Position numbers and translations under genes: made by a program. Positions 13,977-24,802 of a stretch of 64,000 nt of DNA are shown in pieces. Location: assembly GCA_008802785.1 (NCBI GenBank), contig VUYT01000025.1, forward strand, positions 124,001-188,000, read 5' to 3'. Each line of letters begins with the position of its first letter. Position 1 is the first letter of the stretch. This DNA is from Symmetrospora coprosmae. Its lineage: Eukaryota; Basidiomycota; Cystobasidiomycetes; Symmetrosporaceae. A model generated the notes under the pieces. That model was not told the DNA's origin. It searched no databases and saw nothing but the letters and a program-made list of their open reading frames with translations.

Positions 13977-16900
13977 CTACAGATACACGTTCATCGCCTC
14001 TTTCCGCTCATCGGCCTCACCCTGCGGCAGGGATGGCGAAGGTGACGGGCTCCGAGCGGGAGCAGGCTGCAGGGCCAGTTGGCTCGAGCGAGTCGCGACT
14101 GGCGTTGGGAACAGGTCCTGCCTGAGCTGAGGCAGGAAGATGTCTAACCGATCGAACGTTGCGTCCCAGAGGGCAGCTTGTTCCTCGCTTCTGCTCTGAT
14201 GCGGCGGGACAAGGAATCCGGACGCGTGCATAACGAGCAGGACGTTCTTTAGCGACTCAGGCACCGCCTCGTACTGTCGTGGTCAAATGTCAGCTCATGC
14301 TAGTGAAGCGCTGTATGTGTGGACACCTCACCATCTGATCCCTCCTACCGCTGTGCATGAAGCGGTCGAGGTATCCGAGAATCTTCATCCACAGCTCCGA
14401 CATGCCAGCGAAGCCCTGCCTTTCTGATAGCTGAACGAGGTAATGCAGGAAGATCTTGCAGAGTAGTGCAGAAGCGCGCAGACGCGTCTCGCCCATGCCT
14501 TCCGGGTCGCGCCGGAAGACCTGCGGCTTGAGGAGGTCGTCCAGCATCGGGAAGACCAGGCGGTCGAAGACGACGGTAAGGTCGACCTCGGCATTGGACA
14601 ACACCTCGTACGCGATGAGTGTCCGCTGCAGATTTGCCAGTGCCGTTTGCCGGATCTCTCGGCATCCGTTCACGCTCTGCTGAGAATATGCCAGCAGGAC
14701 AGGCAGCCAGTACGTCTCCCACGCCTGTGGCGGGCTGAGCGACGAATTGCTGATAAGCGTATTGGCGAGAGACTGAGCATCTCGGATCATGTCGAGCGCT
14801 TGCTTGCCTCGCAACACGACGGGATCACTCGCGCTGGGTGAATTGGTCAAGTCAGCAAGGAACACTTCACTCATACGAGCTGGCCCACGAGACACCCACC
14901 CAGCTGGGCTGTTTCTATATCGCACGTCTCCCATGCCAGCAGCCGTCGCAAAGTCCGTCAAGACACGGATGAAGCCGACAAAGTTGTCTGCACTGAGCCC
15001 GCCTGCTAGCTGCCCTGCCGCGAGCTGGCCGATGAGCGCGAATGACGTCACTGCCGCTTCTTCCTTGACGGCAGTGGCCGACCAAAGTGCAAACACAAGG
15101 TTCCACTCGGTTGCCGACTTGATGGCTGCCGGATTCTCCAGCAGGACTCTCGAAAGGCCGGCGGCAATCTGCTCCGAGAGGATGTTCATGATTGGCTGCG
15201 GCAGAGTTTGTAGCGCATCAAGTGCGAGGAAGACCTGGTCCCGCATCTCGTCCTGGAGTTCAGTCGCGTCAGGGCGGGTTCAGTCTGGGCCTTTCGATTC
15301 CACAGCAGCGGAGAATGCGCTTACCCGTTTCGCCACCAGGGAGGCGAGTCGGAGCAGTCCAGTCACGGCCCGCTCGAGCAAGATGTGGTGGAAGGAGGGA
15401 GCGGCGGCCAGCAGCTTGTTGACGAATTCGAACACGGCAGGCCATGTCTCGTGAACCGCATCTTCTGCCTCGCCAGCGATGCTCATGAGCAATTCGAGCA
15501 TGAAGACGGTTGCCGGATCGTACGCGACCTGTATCCGCCCGGTAGCGGGTGAAGGCGGACCGCTCGCGAGTCCTGGCTGAGGCCGAAGACGGATCTTATC
15601 GAGTGTCAACCGTTCAGTAAGATCGACTAGACTTCGCACTGCGATGCCTAGAGCTTCGGCAGGAAGGGTGCTGCAATGCGAGAAAAGGATCAACGTCAGC
15701 ACAGCTAGCTTTACGAGTTCTGCCGCAGGCCTGTTACAGACTCACATAATCGCACTATATAGCGAGTCAACCCGGCAGGAAGCAATGCAATCCAAGGTCG
15801 AGAGTGTGTGCTCAACATCGTCATCGGTGACATCGCGCCCGATGCCCTCCGCGCCGTTCGCATATGGCGAAAGGAGGTAGGATGAGAGTGTTGAGAGAAG
15901 GCCGCCATCATTTCTGCGCTTCTCTTCGGGCACAGCCGGCTTGACGCGGACTTTGAGCGGGATTGCGGGTGCTCCAGCCAGAAATTCGCCCATGTTCAGC
16001 AGGGATTGAGGGAGGAGGGAATGGATAAACAGAGATTGGTAGATCTCGAAGATCTACGTTCCAATCGGATGTCAGCTTCCCGCTCGACAGCAATTAGCGG
16101 CCATGTCACCCACATCGAGCCAGCTCATCGAAATGGCTGCGGTATTGTCATTCGCGATCGAGAAGAGGACGACCGCTGCCAGTTGAGCCTTGAAGCTCGT
16201 GCCGAAGCGGAGGGCCAGGGGGCTGACAGAGATAGTCTGCCCGTCGATGTCGATAGTCGGGAACGTCATCGACGTATCAGGCGGCAGCTGACTAGCGCAC
16301 AAGCCCGTGATCTTGGACAAGGAGCGAATGGTGTAGTCAAAGACTTCTGGCAGGCCAAACTTGTTGGCAAGCGAGGCACACTGCTGGAACCCGGAGATGG
16401 CGCGCTGGAGCATGTAGTCGTCCGTGAAGTGCGTGAAGGCGTATGATAGGGCCGATATGACTGGTTTCCACGACAGCGTGAAGATGGCCTTGTCGAACTC
16501 GGCGCCCTCGCAGATCAGGAACGGTCCCGCCCGCTCTGCCCGCCGTAGAAGCTCGCCCCAAGCATAATCGAAGCCGAGCTGCCCGACGTGCTCCTCTGGC
16601 ATAACGATCTCACGCTTACGGATGCCATCGTAGATCGCTCGCTGGCACCGAGTCGGCATGAGTTAGCGAGAACCAGAAACGGCACCAACAAGCCACAAAT
16701 ACATACCATGTATTCGATCGAGAAATCAGCCTTGTCGTTAACACCCTTCAGGTTGCGAGCGTAGTCTTCCAAAGTCATCCTCTTCCGGATGGAAGGACTG
16801 TGCAGATCGGTATTGAGCATGATGATCGAGAATGCGAGAACATATGCAGCATCGGCGTTCTTGATCTCGCCGTCTGTTAATACGCGAAGGGACGTAAGCG

Positions 16901-19900
16901 GGACTCGATCATGACGGAGAGGGCCATAACGTACCTGGATTGGCAGCAACATAGATCTGCGCAAACGTTTCCGTGATCCGGTCAATCTGCTGCGCTTCTC
17001 CAGGCAGACGGAATGCTTCCAGCATGTCCCGCATGGCGTCCGAGATGACCTTCTGCTCAAAGGGCATGCAGGCAGTCAGTCATCTGCTCCATGTGCGCGT
17101 CATCTCTACATGCGGCGACTCACGTTCTCAAAATTACATAAGCCGAGGAATGCCTTTAGCGTGTCGAGATTATCTGGTCTCGACAGATAGTCGCCAAGCA
17201 GTTTCTTGTCGAGACGGGGACAGTTCTTCAGGAAGATAGCGAGAGCTTCGGACTTGGGCATATGCGCATTCTCTTCAGTGTATATCAAGCCTTTTGCCTC
17301 GAGGAAGGAGATGCCGTTCTTTGGCTTTTCGTTGAAGCGGACCACACCCTCGAGCAGGTTGCGCTTGCTGGCTTTGGCGGCCGTGAGTGCTTGCGGGTCA
17401 ATCTCGGACATCTGTGAAGGGAACGGCCGTGAGCAGGCCGCTCGCTGAGCAAGCGATTGTGATAATGCCTACCGAGAGTGTTTCTTTCGCGGGCTATTGC
17501 GCGAGAGGAAAGGTTTAGTCAGTCGTTGAAGTATGGATAGTAATGGTAGGAGCTGTCACGCGCACGGCATCTAGACGCGAAGAGAGGTAGTTGACGAAAG
17601 TGAGAAGAGTATCGAGACATTGCAGCTGCGAATTGTCCTGGTGATAGGCGTTATTTGGTACAGACGGGTAGACGCCCTGATAGAGATAGAGAGAAGCATG
17701 TCACTCATTAGCAACAGAACGGGTATGTGACAGCTTCGCTTCAGACTACATACCCGACTGAGGAACTTGATAAGCCGTTCGAAGAGATCCTCGCAGTCGA
17801 CGTTGCAATCGTAGTTGATCCATAGGTTCGTCATGAAGTCGGGCGCTCTCGCATACTGCGCGAGGTACTCGAGCATGAGCTCTCTCGCCTCGTTTGCGTG
17901 CGTGAAGACAGCTTGCTGCTGCCTGCTCCCGCCAGAGGATGGCCCGCCAGACTGCGTCAACGACCCGGAGCTGCGGCGCTCCGTGCCACCGAGCGAGTGC
18001 ACCGACTTCATTGGCGTGCCGGCTAGCGCTACGATACTGTGCCCGCTCACCGGGCTCTCGGCCACGTTCCAGGTGTGCGCGTCGAGCTCAGACTCCATCT
18101 CGCCCTTCCGGGCTCCTGCGGACGCGAGCGAGCCTGCGGGGCGGATGAGCCGGTCGACGAGGAAGGAGAAGAAGAGCTCCTGCTGCAGTTTGAGGTGTTC
18201 GCGCATTGTGTCGAATACGTTCGAGATGACACGTAGCGAGGATGTCAGCAGGAGGGTGTTTTCGGAGCGAGCGAGCTGTCGGATCGCAAATGCGGGTGAG
18301 CTCGACCTTTTCCCGAACAGTCCCTATTGGGGCATGAGATGCGTACCTGGAAAAGGTATTTGCAAAGCTCGTCCGCCACCATCGCACGCAGAACCGGGAA
18401 TCTCCCTATGCTCTTCCCTCCGATCTCGAAGGCTACGTTCAGCAGACCGAGCGCCATAAGCCGCATCGAATCCGTGTGCTGCTGATCGTGCGGGTTGAGC
18501 AGGGATATGAGCACGCGAAGAACTTCTCGGATGGACGGCAGCCCGTATGGCCGTAGCCCTTGTTGCGGCGGCTCGGGATCTGCGGGGACAATGGGGCCAT
18601 CAGTCTGTCCTTCTCGAGGACTTTTGCGTTGAGAGAGTATCAGCCAGAAGGCACACGCACCTTCAGTTGTCTCCGGACTGGGAGATGCCGGTACGGACGG
18701 ATTTGAGACGAAAGATGTGTTCCGCGAGATGATAGGGCGATCGGCTAGACCTGGTGTCGAAGCAGCTGGGATCTGTCCAGATGTGGGATCGGGCGCCGTC
18801 ATCCGCAGCGACACGTCTTCTTCGTTTCTGGGTGTAATTGTCCCGTCTGCGGCCAGTGCAATCGAGTTCTTGCCACTGCTTCTCGCGCCAGTAGGAGTGG
18901 CTGGCGGATCGCCCTCGTCGTTAGGCGATGGCACGGCGTGCAACCGGCGAAACACAGAGATTATCATGGCCTGCATGGTGCGCTCTGCGGACCGGCGCAG
19001 CATCTCTGTCGGAATGTGACGGGACAGGCGCTTCTCAGCATGAGCGCTCGAGCGTCTGTCACACGGCGGAAGCGGCCGCACGTACCACTCAGGCGCATCT
19101 GGCAGCACATACTCAAGCCCGTCTCCATCATCTCGCACACGGCCTCGTCGCTGAGGACGGTTCCCAGCTCGCTGGTGAGAGTGTGCCTGAGCACGTCCAG
19201 GATCTTGAGAAGGACAACCTCGTCCGAGACCGAGTCTGACGCCTCAAACTTGCAGTGCGTGCCTGCTCCTGCGACACCCGTCATGGCCTGTGCGAGGCTC
19301 GGCGAGCCCCGGTGGACGAGCTGATACGAGATGAACTTGTCGACAGATGCGAGCGCTGTTGCCGTTATCGGGCCTGACGTGTCGCCGGAGCGCACGACAT
19401 CCAGGAAAGGTGATAGCAGGATGACAGCATCGAGCTGAGACACGTCTGCGAAGCGTGTAACGCGCGTAAGCGCAAGATGCAGGAACGGCAGGTCAGTCTG
19501 GGCGCGTTGCTAGACAAGGCGGCAAGACAGGTAGCCGCTTCACCGTGAATCTCGCGCAGTTCAGCTTTAAGCACCGTGAAGCCCGATAGGAGCGAATTTG
19601 GCTGGTTGGCGAGGCTCGCAGTCGCCGACGCCGACCTGCTATTGCTGTCCCTGTCTCTTGAAAGCGTCTGGCTGGCCGGCGCTGCAGCCGCCTTGCCGCC
19701 GCCGCGGGCTGCGAGTCCGGTTCCACTCCCAGTGCCGCTAACTGCACCCGAGCCTGCCTTTGCTGCAGCTGCCGCGACTGTCCCTCGCAGTCCAGCAGCT
19801 GCAGCGGATCCTCCGCCGAGCTCCTTGTCCTTGCCGCCCAGGCCCGGTGTCGTCTCCTCACTCGCGCCAACGCCCAGCGCGGATGTCGAAGCTGAAGCAG

Positions 19901-20111
19901 AGGGTGCGGACGATGCAGACGGCGGCGTGTCTCTCCCATAGCTGTAGTGGTTGTGCTGCTGCAGCGCTCCCGCCCAGCGTGCGTTCTTGCGCATCATGGC
20001 AGTCACCTGGCTGATCTCGCCCAAGACGAGGGTGGCCAGCGATACCTCGCAGATGCTCCGGTGCTGACTTTCTGCGATGCGATGCAATGCGATGCAATGG
20101 ATGGCGGACAT
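13977..20111 (-). CDS. GEA2: Gea1/Gea2/GBF1-type Sec7 ARF guanine-nucleotide exchange factor
   Basis: Sixteen exons: 20111-19544, 19445-19086, 19005-18661, 18579-18347, 18275-17754, 17676-17566, 17493-17473, 17411-17124, 17052-16935, 16873-16707, 16641-16114, 16053-15746, 15670-15325, 15252-14900, 14833-14332, 14273-13977. They give 1,688 aa. The N-terminus has [20 protein letters not shown] (DCB), then [20 protein letters not shown], and the HUS box region [15 protein letters not shown]. The Sec7 domain is about residues 735-925, with catalytic glutamate E835 in [12 protein letters not shown] and MLNTDLHSP. The C-terminus has [20 protein letters not shown] and [16 protein letters not shown]. 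Family knowledge: it activates Arf1 at early Golgi for COPI coat formation. Two introns (18580-18660 and 14834-14899) are multiples of three and leave the frame open, so they are less certain. Exon 17473-17493 is only 21 nt. The symbol could equally be GEA1. Confidence 0.9.
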
Positions 20112-20487
20112 GCTGGCTGATTGTGCTTGTTTCCACTGCTATGTGTCGGTGGATGGATGTGCTTGTTGGTTGGAGGAGAGGAGCCTCTGTGGGTTGCTGC
20201 CCCTCCTGCTGCTGCGCCTTTTGCGGGTGACCTGCGGGTGACCTGCGGATGACGCTGACCCATGCAAGCTTCACCTTCATCCTCCCACGCAGTCGCAAAT
20301 ACTATCTAAGCAGATACAGAGCTCCCAGAGCTCGTTGACGCTAGTGCCATACACTCTCGCGCCCGTTCGATATAACCCAGCACCGGGCAAGCGCGCCGAG
20401 GTCGACGCGTAGCTCCACGCGTAGCGCACGCGCACGAAAACAGCAGCGGGAGGAAGATTAGTACCGGCACCATCTATAGCAGTCGTC
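20112..20487. promoter_or_regulatory. divergent promoter region of GEA and the first cluster gene
   Basis: 376 bp. It begins beside a pentameric (TGCRA)n tract at 20078-20104 inside the GEA 5' end and contains two tandem GGTGACCTGCGG-type repeats near 20225-20245. Copy 1 of the cluster hairpin element lies at 20319-20344. Confidence 0.5.
20319..20344 (+). promoter_or_regulatory. cluster hairpin element, copy 1
   Basis: Perfect 6-bp inverted arms GAGCTC / GAGCTC around a 3-nt loop (CCA), then a 7-nt spacer GTTGACG and CTAG. It lies 143 nt upstream of the ATG at 20488. The same geometry occurs before 24803, 28463 and 32522. This copy is the most diverged. Confidence 0.6.
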
Positions 20488-22014
20488 ATGGCCTGCACCA
20501 AGTGCATCAGCTACTCGCTCGCCCAGGGAGATAACGGGGCCTGGCTGTCGCGCAGTCCGTGCAGACTTCAAGATCGGGAAACAAAAAAGCCATCCTCGAC
20601 CACAAAGCAATGCAGCAACGGCAGAGGCAAGCGCAATGGGAACGGCAATATCGCTTGCAGGACCGAGGATGGCAGCTACATTGCGGGCGTGAGCACGGTC
20701 TCCAAAGCTGGCCGCAAAAGCAGAGCAAGCCGGGCAGACGACGGAACCGAGGATGACGTCGCGGAAGAAGACGACGAGCAGGATATCGGCGAGCAGATGG
20801 AGCTCTCGTCGCTCCCAGTGCACCCGACCATCCCCGACAGCATGCACATCAGCTTCAGCGCCATGGTGAGGGAGGTCGACCGTCTCATGGGTATCATCGA
20901 CACGGGAATGGACGCTCGGGCGGCTCTGCCTGGTTCAAGGCAATGCACTTCAGAGTCGCAAACGCTCTGTCGTGGAGCGCCCTCACCCTGCAAGTCCTCA
21001 CCCGTCAGGATTGGGGAGAGTCCCTCACCGCCACACAGAGCCAGGAGGTGGACAGGTTTCTCGCTACAGGGCAGAGAGGGGAGGGATGGGACATGTCTCC
21101 CCCTCGTGCCGTACCCATGGGGCACATCCCCAGCCTAGTCCCGCTTCCGGGGACTCTCGCCCGAGATTCACTGTCGTCCTCCTCCTCCTCGAGGAGCAAG
21201 GATCCGCTCAAGGACTGCAATCTTCTCGTCGCAAGAACACGTACGGACAAAGGCACTGTGCTGGATGCAAGGGGAGAACGACAGCGCTTAGCTGTGAGTT
21301 GGTTTTGCGTTCATTGCTGTTATACTTTGCTCACTATTGCCGTTTACAACGCAGGACCTAAATCTTCAAGTGGCGGGAAAGACGCGGGCACAGCAGGAGA
21401 CGAGCGGGAGTCACCGCAATCAGCAGAAGGGAAGCAAGGGAGTTACGGGAGATCAAGAGGGCGGCAAGATCCCTGCTGGCTCGGATGCACAAGGGGACGG
21501 AGACGAGGACGAAGACGAAGACGATGACGGAGAGGAGCGGGCCGTCAGCAACGACGACGACAACGACAGCAGGGCGGACAAAGAACCGAGTGCAGACGAT
21601 GCAGCAGCCAGAACCAGGGTTGTGTCATCGCAGACCCAGTGAGCGAGTGCATCTGCTGCGCGATGGCTCGTTCGCGCTGACATCAATCAATCGTTGTAGG
21701 CAGCAGCGAGGAGGGCGGAAGAGGGGCAGAGAAGAGGACGGATTCGCTTCAGGCGAGGAGGGCACTGGCAGGTCGGGCAGCTCAGTCAACGAGTGAGTTC
21801 AGTCTACCGAAGGCGATTCCTGATTCCTCTCCTTGCGGACTGACCCTCACGGAGCAGCGATCTCACGCTGCCTCCCCCTCTCAGAACCGGCAGGAACACT
21901 GGAAGTGCGCCAGGCGATATCAATATGGATGGTCTGCTAGGCAAGGAGAATGCTATCCCAGGGCAGAATGCGTCTGGCACCGGCAGAGGAGCTGGAGACG
22001 AGGACGGCGAATGA
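20488..22014 (+). CDS. hypothetical acidic low-complexity protein
   Basis: Proposed exons 20488-20865, 20940-21293, 21355-21638, 21700-21792 and 21858-22014 give 421 aa. The last three introns have clear GTGAGT/GTGAGC donors, CTGAC-like branch points and CAG/TAG acceptors. The first (ending in AAG) is weak and rests on the need to change frame into the better-looking WFKAMHFRVANALSW... reading. The N-terminus starts MACTKCISYS. The C-terminal half is acidic, rich in D, E, N and G. I recognise no domain. It is the first + strand gene of the cluster and is preceded by hairpin copy 1. An alternative is that exon 1 reads on in its own frame to 21138. Confidence 0.4.
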
Positions 22015-22063
22015 CAGGGCACGGAATGCTCTGCGGCTATGATCTGAACGACTCGACCGCATC

Positions 22064-23378
22064 ATGGTGAGTCTCTCGCCCTCACTGCACTCTTAACCCG
22101 CTCCCTCATTGACATCTACCCTTCCAGTACCTGTACTATCCCAGTAGCTTTTGCAATGCAGACATCCCCACTCTCGACATGGCAACGGCTCTCATCCCTT
22201 TTGGCTACGCGGACTCACGAGTCCCTGACCTTCTTGCCCGCAGTAAAGTGCAGGTCTGGCGCTGGCTGCAACTACAAGCACCCAAGTGAGTCCGCGCAAT
22301 ACAGATCAGCACAAAAGACTCGCGCTGGATGTTCGGCGGCTGACGCGTCCCTTCCTCTGGTCTGCAGACCGTTTCGGACTGTTCCTGTGCACACCTAGTA
22401 AGCACTTCGCGCGCCCGCATCCTGCTGGCGCGCATACAGATATGGGCTGCGCTCGCGACGGAGTTCTGCCTTAGCAGCGGCAGCACTCTGGGCGAAGCGG
22501 AGATACAACCGGTATCATATCTCGGCTGATCTTGGTTCTATCACCAGGCAGGATACGCTCGCATGATTGCTTGGGTATCAGGTCATACAGTGGTGCAGGC
22601 AAGCTTCAGCATGGTAAGCGCGCCCATCTGGCTCCAGAGCATCAGCGAATCCTGGCTGACCTATAGCTAGTCATGGTACCTCACAGCTACCGCTACAATA
22701 CGCTCGCGCCAGTCCCGTGCTCATGCTCCTGCCCGTCCAGTCTCGACAGCCTCAAGAAGCGCGCCTCCCGCGAGAGGACCCGATCGACATGCCTCGGCCG
22801 GCCTGAGCTCGCCTGTTGGGCAAGGAGACAGAGAGCGTTGTGCTTGTAGCGACTTCTCATCTCCGTCAGAGAGCTGTCATCAGGGTATATTGATGTATGT
22901 TCTGGCTGACCGTCAGTTCTGTTCCTTCTTCTCCCGTCCGCTTGGTGAGTCCTGCGAAGCTCGAAGGAAACGCAGAGAGCCGCTCGCTGATGATTGGTAC
23001 GACCGTCATGCGTGCAATACAGACATACATCATGACAATGGAGCAGGCGCATGTCTCTGTCCACGACTGACACATGACGCTTGCTTCTTGTTCAGTACGC
23101 AGCTGACTCTCGCAGATGGCCGAGCCCGCAACCTAGCAAGAAAGGTCGCGGCCTGCTACATACAGTGAGTAAGTCTCCTGCACATGTCGTGGCAGGCATG
23201 TACGGCTGCTCATATGTCGGATCAGTACTTGCGCAGCGTAAGCTGCGCAATCTCTTTCTGTTCCGTGAGTCGAGCTACTGGAGTCTGCATTGCGAATGGC
23301 GGACTACAACAGGACTAGACTGACATCCGCTTTCAGTACTATCCAGCTATCCGAGTGCCAACTGCAGCAGGTCTTTGA
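22064..23378 (+). CDS. unresolved intron-rich gene
   Basis: Several unmistakable intron signatures on the + strand mark a gene that I could not fully join. The likely start is an ATG at 22064-22066 that immediately abuts a GTGAGT intron (22067-22127). Exon 22128-22285 then encodes YLYYPSSFCNADIPTLDMAT..., ending KVQVWRWLQLQAP. Later plausible coding pieces are AGYARMIAWVSGHTVVQ near 22550-22610 and short exons near 23094-23165 and 23231-23270. A last exon at 23337-23378 reads YYPAIRVPTAAGL then stop. Several exons begin with TAC. The 3' end would overlap the minus-strand gene by 32 bp. Function unknown; boundaries between 22286 and 23336 are not settled, and it could be a decayed gene. Confidence 0.35.
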
Positions 23379-24050
23379 CCACCGCCCCAACTTCCGTCGA
23401 AGTGGTACCTGTTGTCTCGTCTATCGTTATTGTCAGTTCACGCTCATCTGAAGCGCTGTTTGCGAGGCGGGCTCGCTCACTCACTCTTCTCCCACTCAGC
23501 CGCATCCTCCTCGAATGCCTTCTTTCGAGCTTCCTTGTCAATGGGCCTGAAGTCCTCGTCGAGGATGGGTCCGTGGCTCGCTGTGAGGAGGCGCGCCGTC
23601 TCCGAGTCGCGTTTGGCGAGGTCGAGCACAGTGAGCTGGAAGTGCGCACGAGCCAGGTATATCAGCTATCGTACGTCAATGTCGCGAGCAATGCACGCTC
23701 ACTTTCTTCATCACGGGCTTCGCGACAGAGTCGTTGCCCGGACCGGCGCCAGATGCGCCTGTCTGGTTAGCGGGTACGGGCTCTGGCTCGGGACTCCCTT
23801 GCGGCGTGACGGTCTTCACGGCGAAGGGATCCATGGTAGACGAGGCTGTCTGTCCAGGACTGTCCTGCGTTGAAGCCTGTTGCTGCTGCTGCTGCTGCGG
23901 CGCTTCCGCCCCAGCAAGGCGTTCCGCTGTGCGTTCTTCGCGTGAGTTCTTGTTCCTGTTCTTCTTCTTGGCCGGCGCTACTTGCGCTGACTGTCCTACT
24001 TCTGCCTCGTCTGCTGGGCGTTTGACTGTTCCCTTTCCCTTCCTTCCCAT
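23347..24050 (-). CDS. small Lys-rich hypothetical protein
   Basis: Exons 24050-23703, 23635-23485 and 23420-23347 give 190 aa. The N-terminus is basic (MGRKGKGTVKRP, KKKNRNKNSREERTAERLAG), with a polyglutamine run. The second exon encodes LTVLDLAKRDSETARLL followed by GPILDEDFRPIDKEARKKAFEEDAAEWEK, which looks like a conserved globular or helical segment. Introns have GTGAGC/GTGAGT donors. Basic N-terminal sequence suggests a nuclear or nucleolar protein, but no family is recognised. It is the only minus-strand gene inside the cluster and may be a host gene caught within it or the cluster's edge. Confidence 0.6.
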
Positions 24051-24709
24051 GGTACGACGTGGTTGGTGTCTGTCCGAGCAGCTCGAGCGCGGCGAGCCTG
24101 CCTCTGGGCGGCGTCCGCAGGACTGGCCCTCGTCTACGCCCCAACGACAACACAAACAACATCCAAAACAATACAACGACCGCAACAGCAACAGCACAAG
24201 CAACGTGTCACTGCTCGAAAAGGTGCGTTGCAATCGCTCCTCTCCTGCCCTGTCTGGCGCACACGTGCCGCTGCGTGTCTGCCATGACTGACGCTCGCTC
24301 GTACCACCTCTGACAGACCCGGACAGCAACCGCAGCAGCAGCAACAGCAAAGGCAAGTCGTGCGGCTGCAGTGGCCAAAGCACGTCAGAGGTGCGTCCTG
24401 CTGCCTGCTCGCTCTCGCGCGGTATCGCGGCTCTGCCACGCCCGAGCTCGTCCCCTCTCAGACTCGGCTGCAGTGCGCTGACCTCCTCTTCATCCTGCTT
24501 CCTCGCCCACAGCAACACGGCATAGCAGCAGCAAGGACAGCAGCGGAGCAGTGGAAGGACACGGGGTGTCAAGCTACCTGCCAGTCGGAAGGTACGTCCT
24601 TGCACCCTGCTCGCTCTCGAAGACACTCGCGTCCCTGGCTCTCTGCCAGCGCCGTCTGCCGCAGCTGACGTATTGTCCATCCTCTTCAACAGAGACCGTT
24701 CATCAAACA

Positions 24710-24753
24710 CACACACACACACACACACACATACATACACACACACACACACA
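24710..24753. repeat. (CA)n microsatellite
   Basis: About 44 bp of CA dinucleotides interrupted by two ATAC units, ending 17 bp before hairpin copy 2. A similar CA tract precedes copy 3. Confidence 0.95.
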
Positions 24754-24768
24754 TTCAAGTGGATCCAG

Positions 24769-24794
24769 TAGCTCTTAGAGCTCGGTGAAACTAG
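24769..24794 (+). promoter_or_regulatory. cluster hairpin element, copy 2
   Basis: Arms AGCTC / GAGCT around loop TTA (outermost sixth pair mismatched), then spacer GGTGAAA and CTAG. It ends 8 nt before the ATG at 24803, so it probably lies in the mRNA leader. Confidence 0.7.
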
Positions 24795-24802
24795 TTGTCT
24801 CC

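Larger units (their letters stand above)
24051..24802 (+). promoter_or_regulatory. helicase upstream region with probable 5'-UTR introns
   Basis: 752 bp without a supported coding exon. Three strong intron signatures sit on the + strand: 24223-24316, 24391-24512 and 24592-24692, each with GTGCGT or GTACGT donor, CTGAC-type branch point and CAG acceptor. They are best read as introns in the helicase 5' leader. A (CA)n tract fills 24710-24753. Confidence 0.5.
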
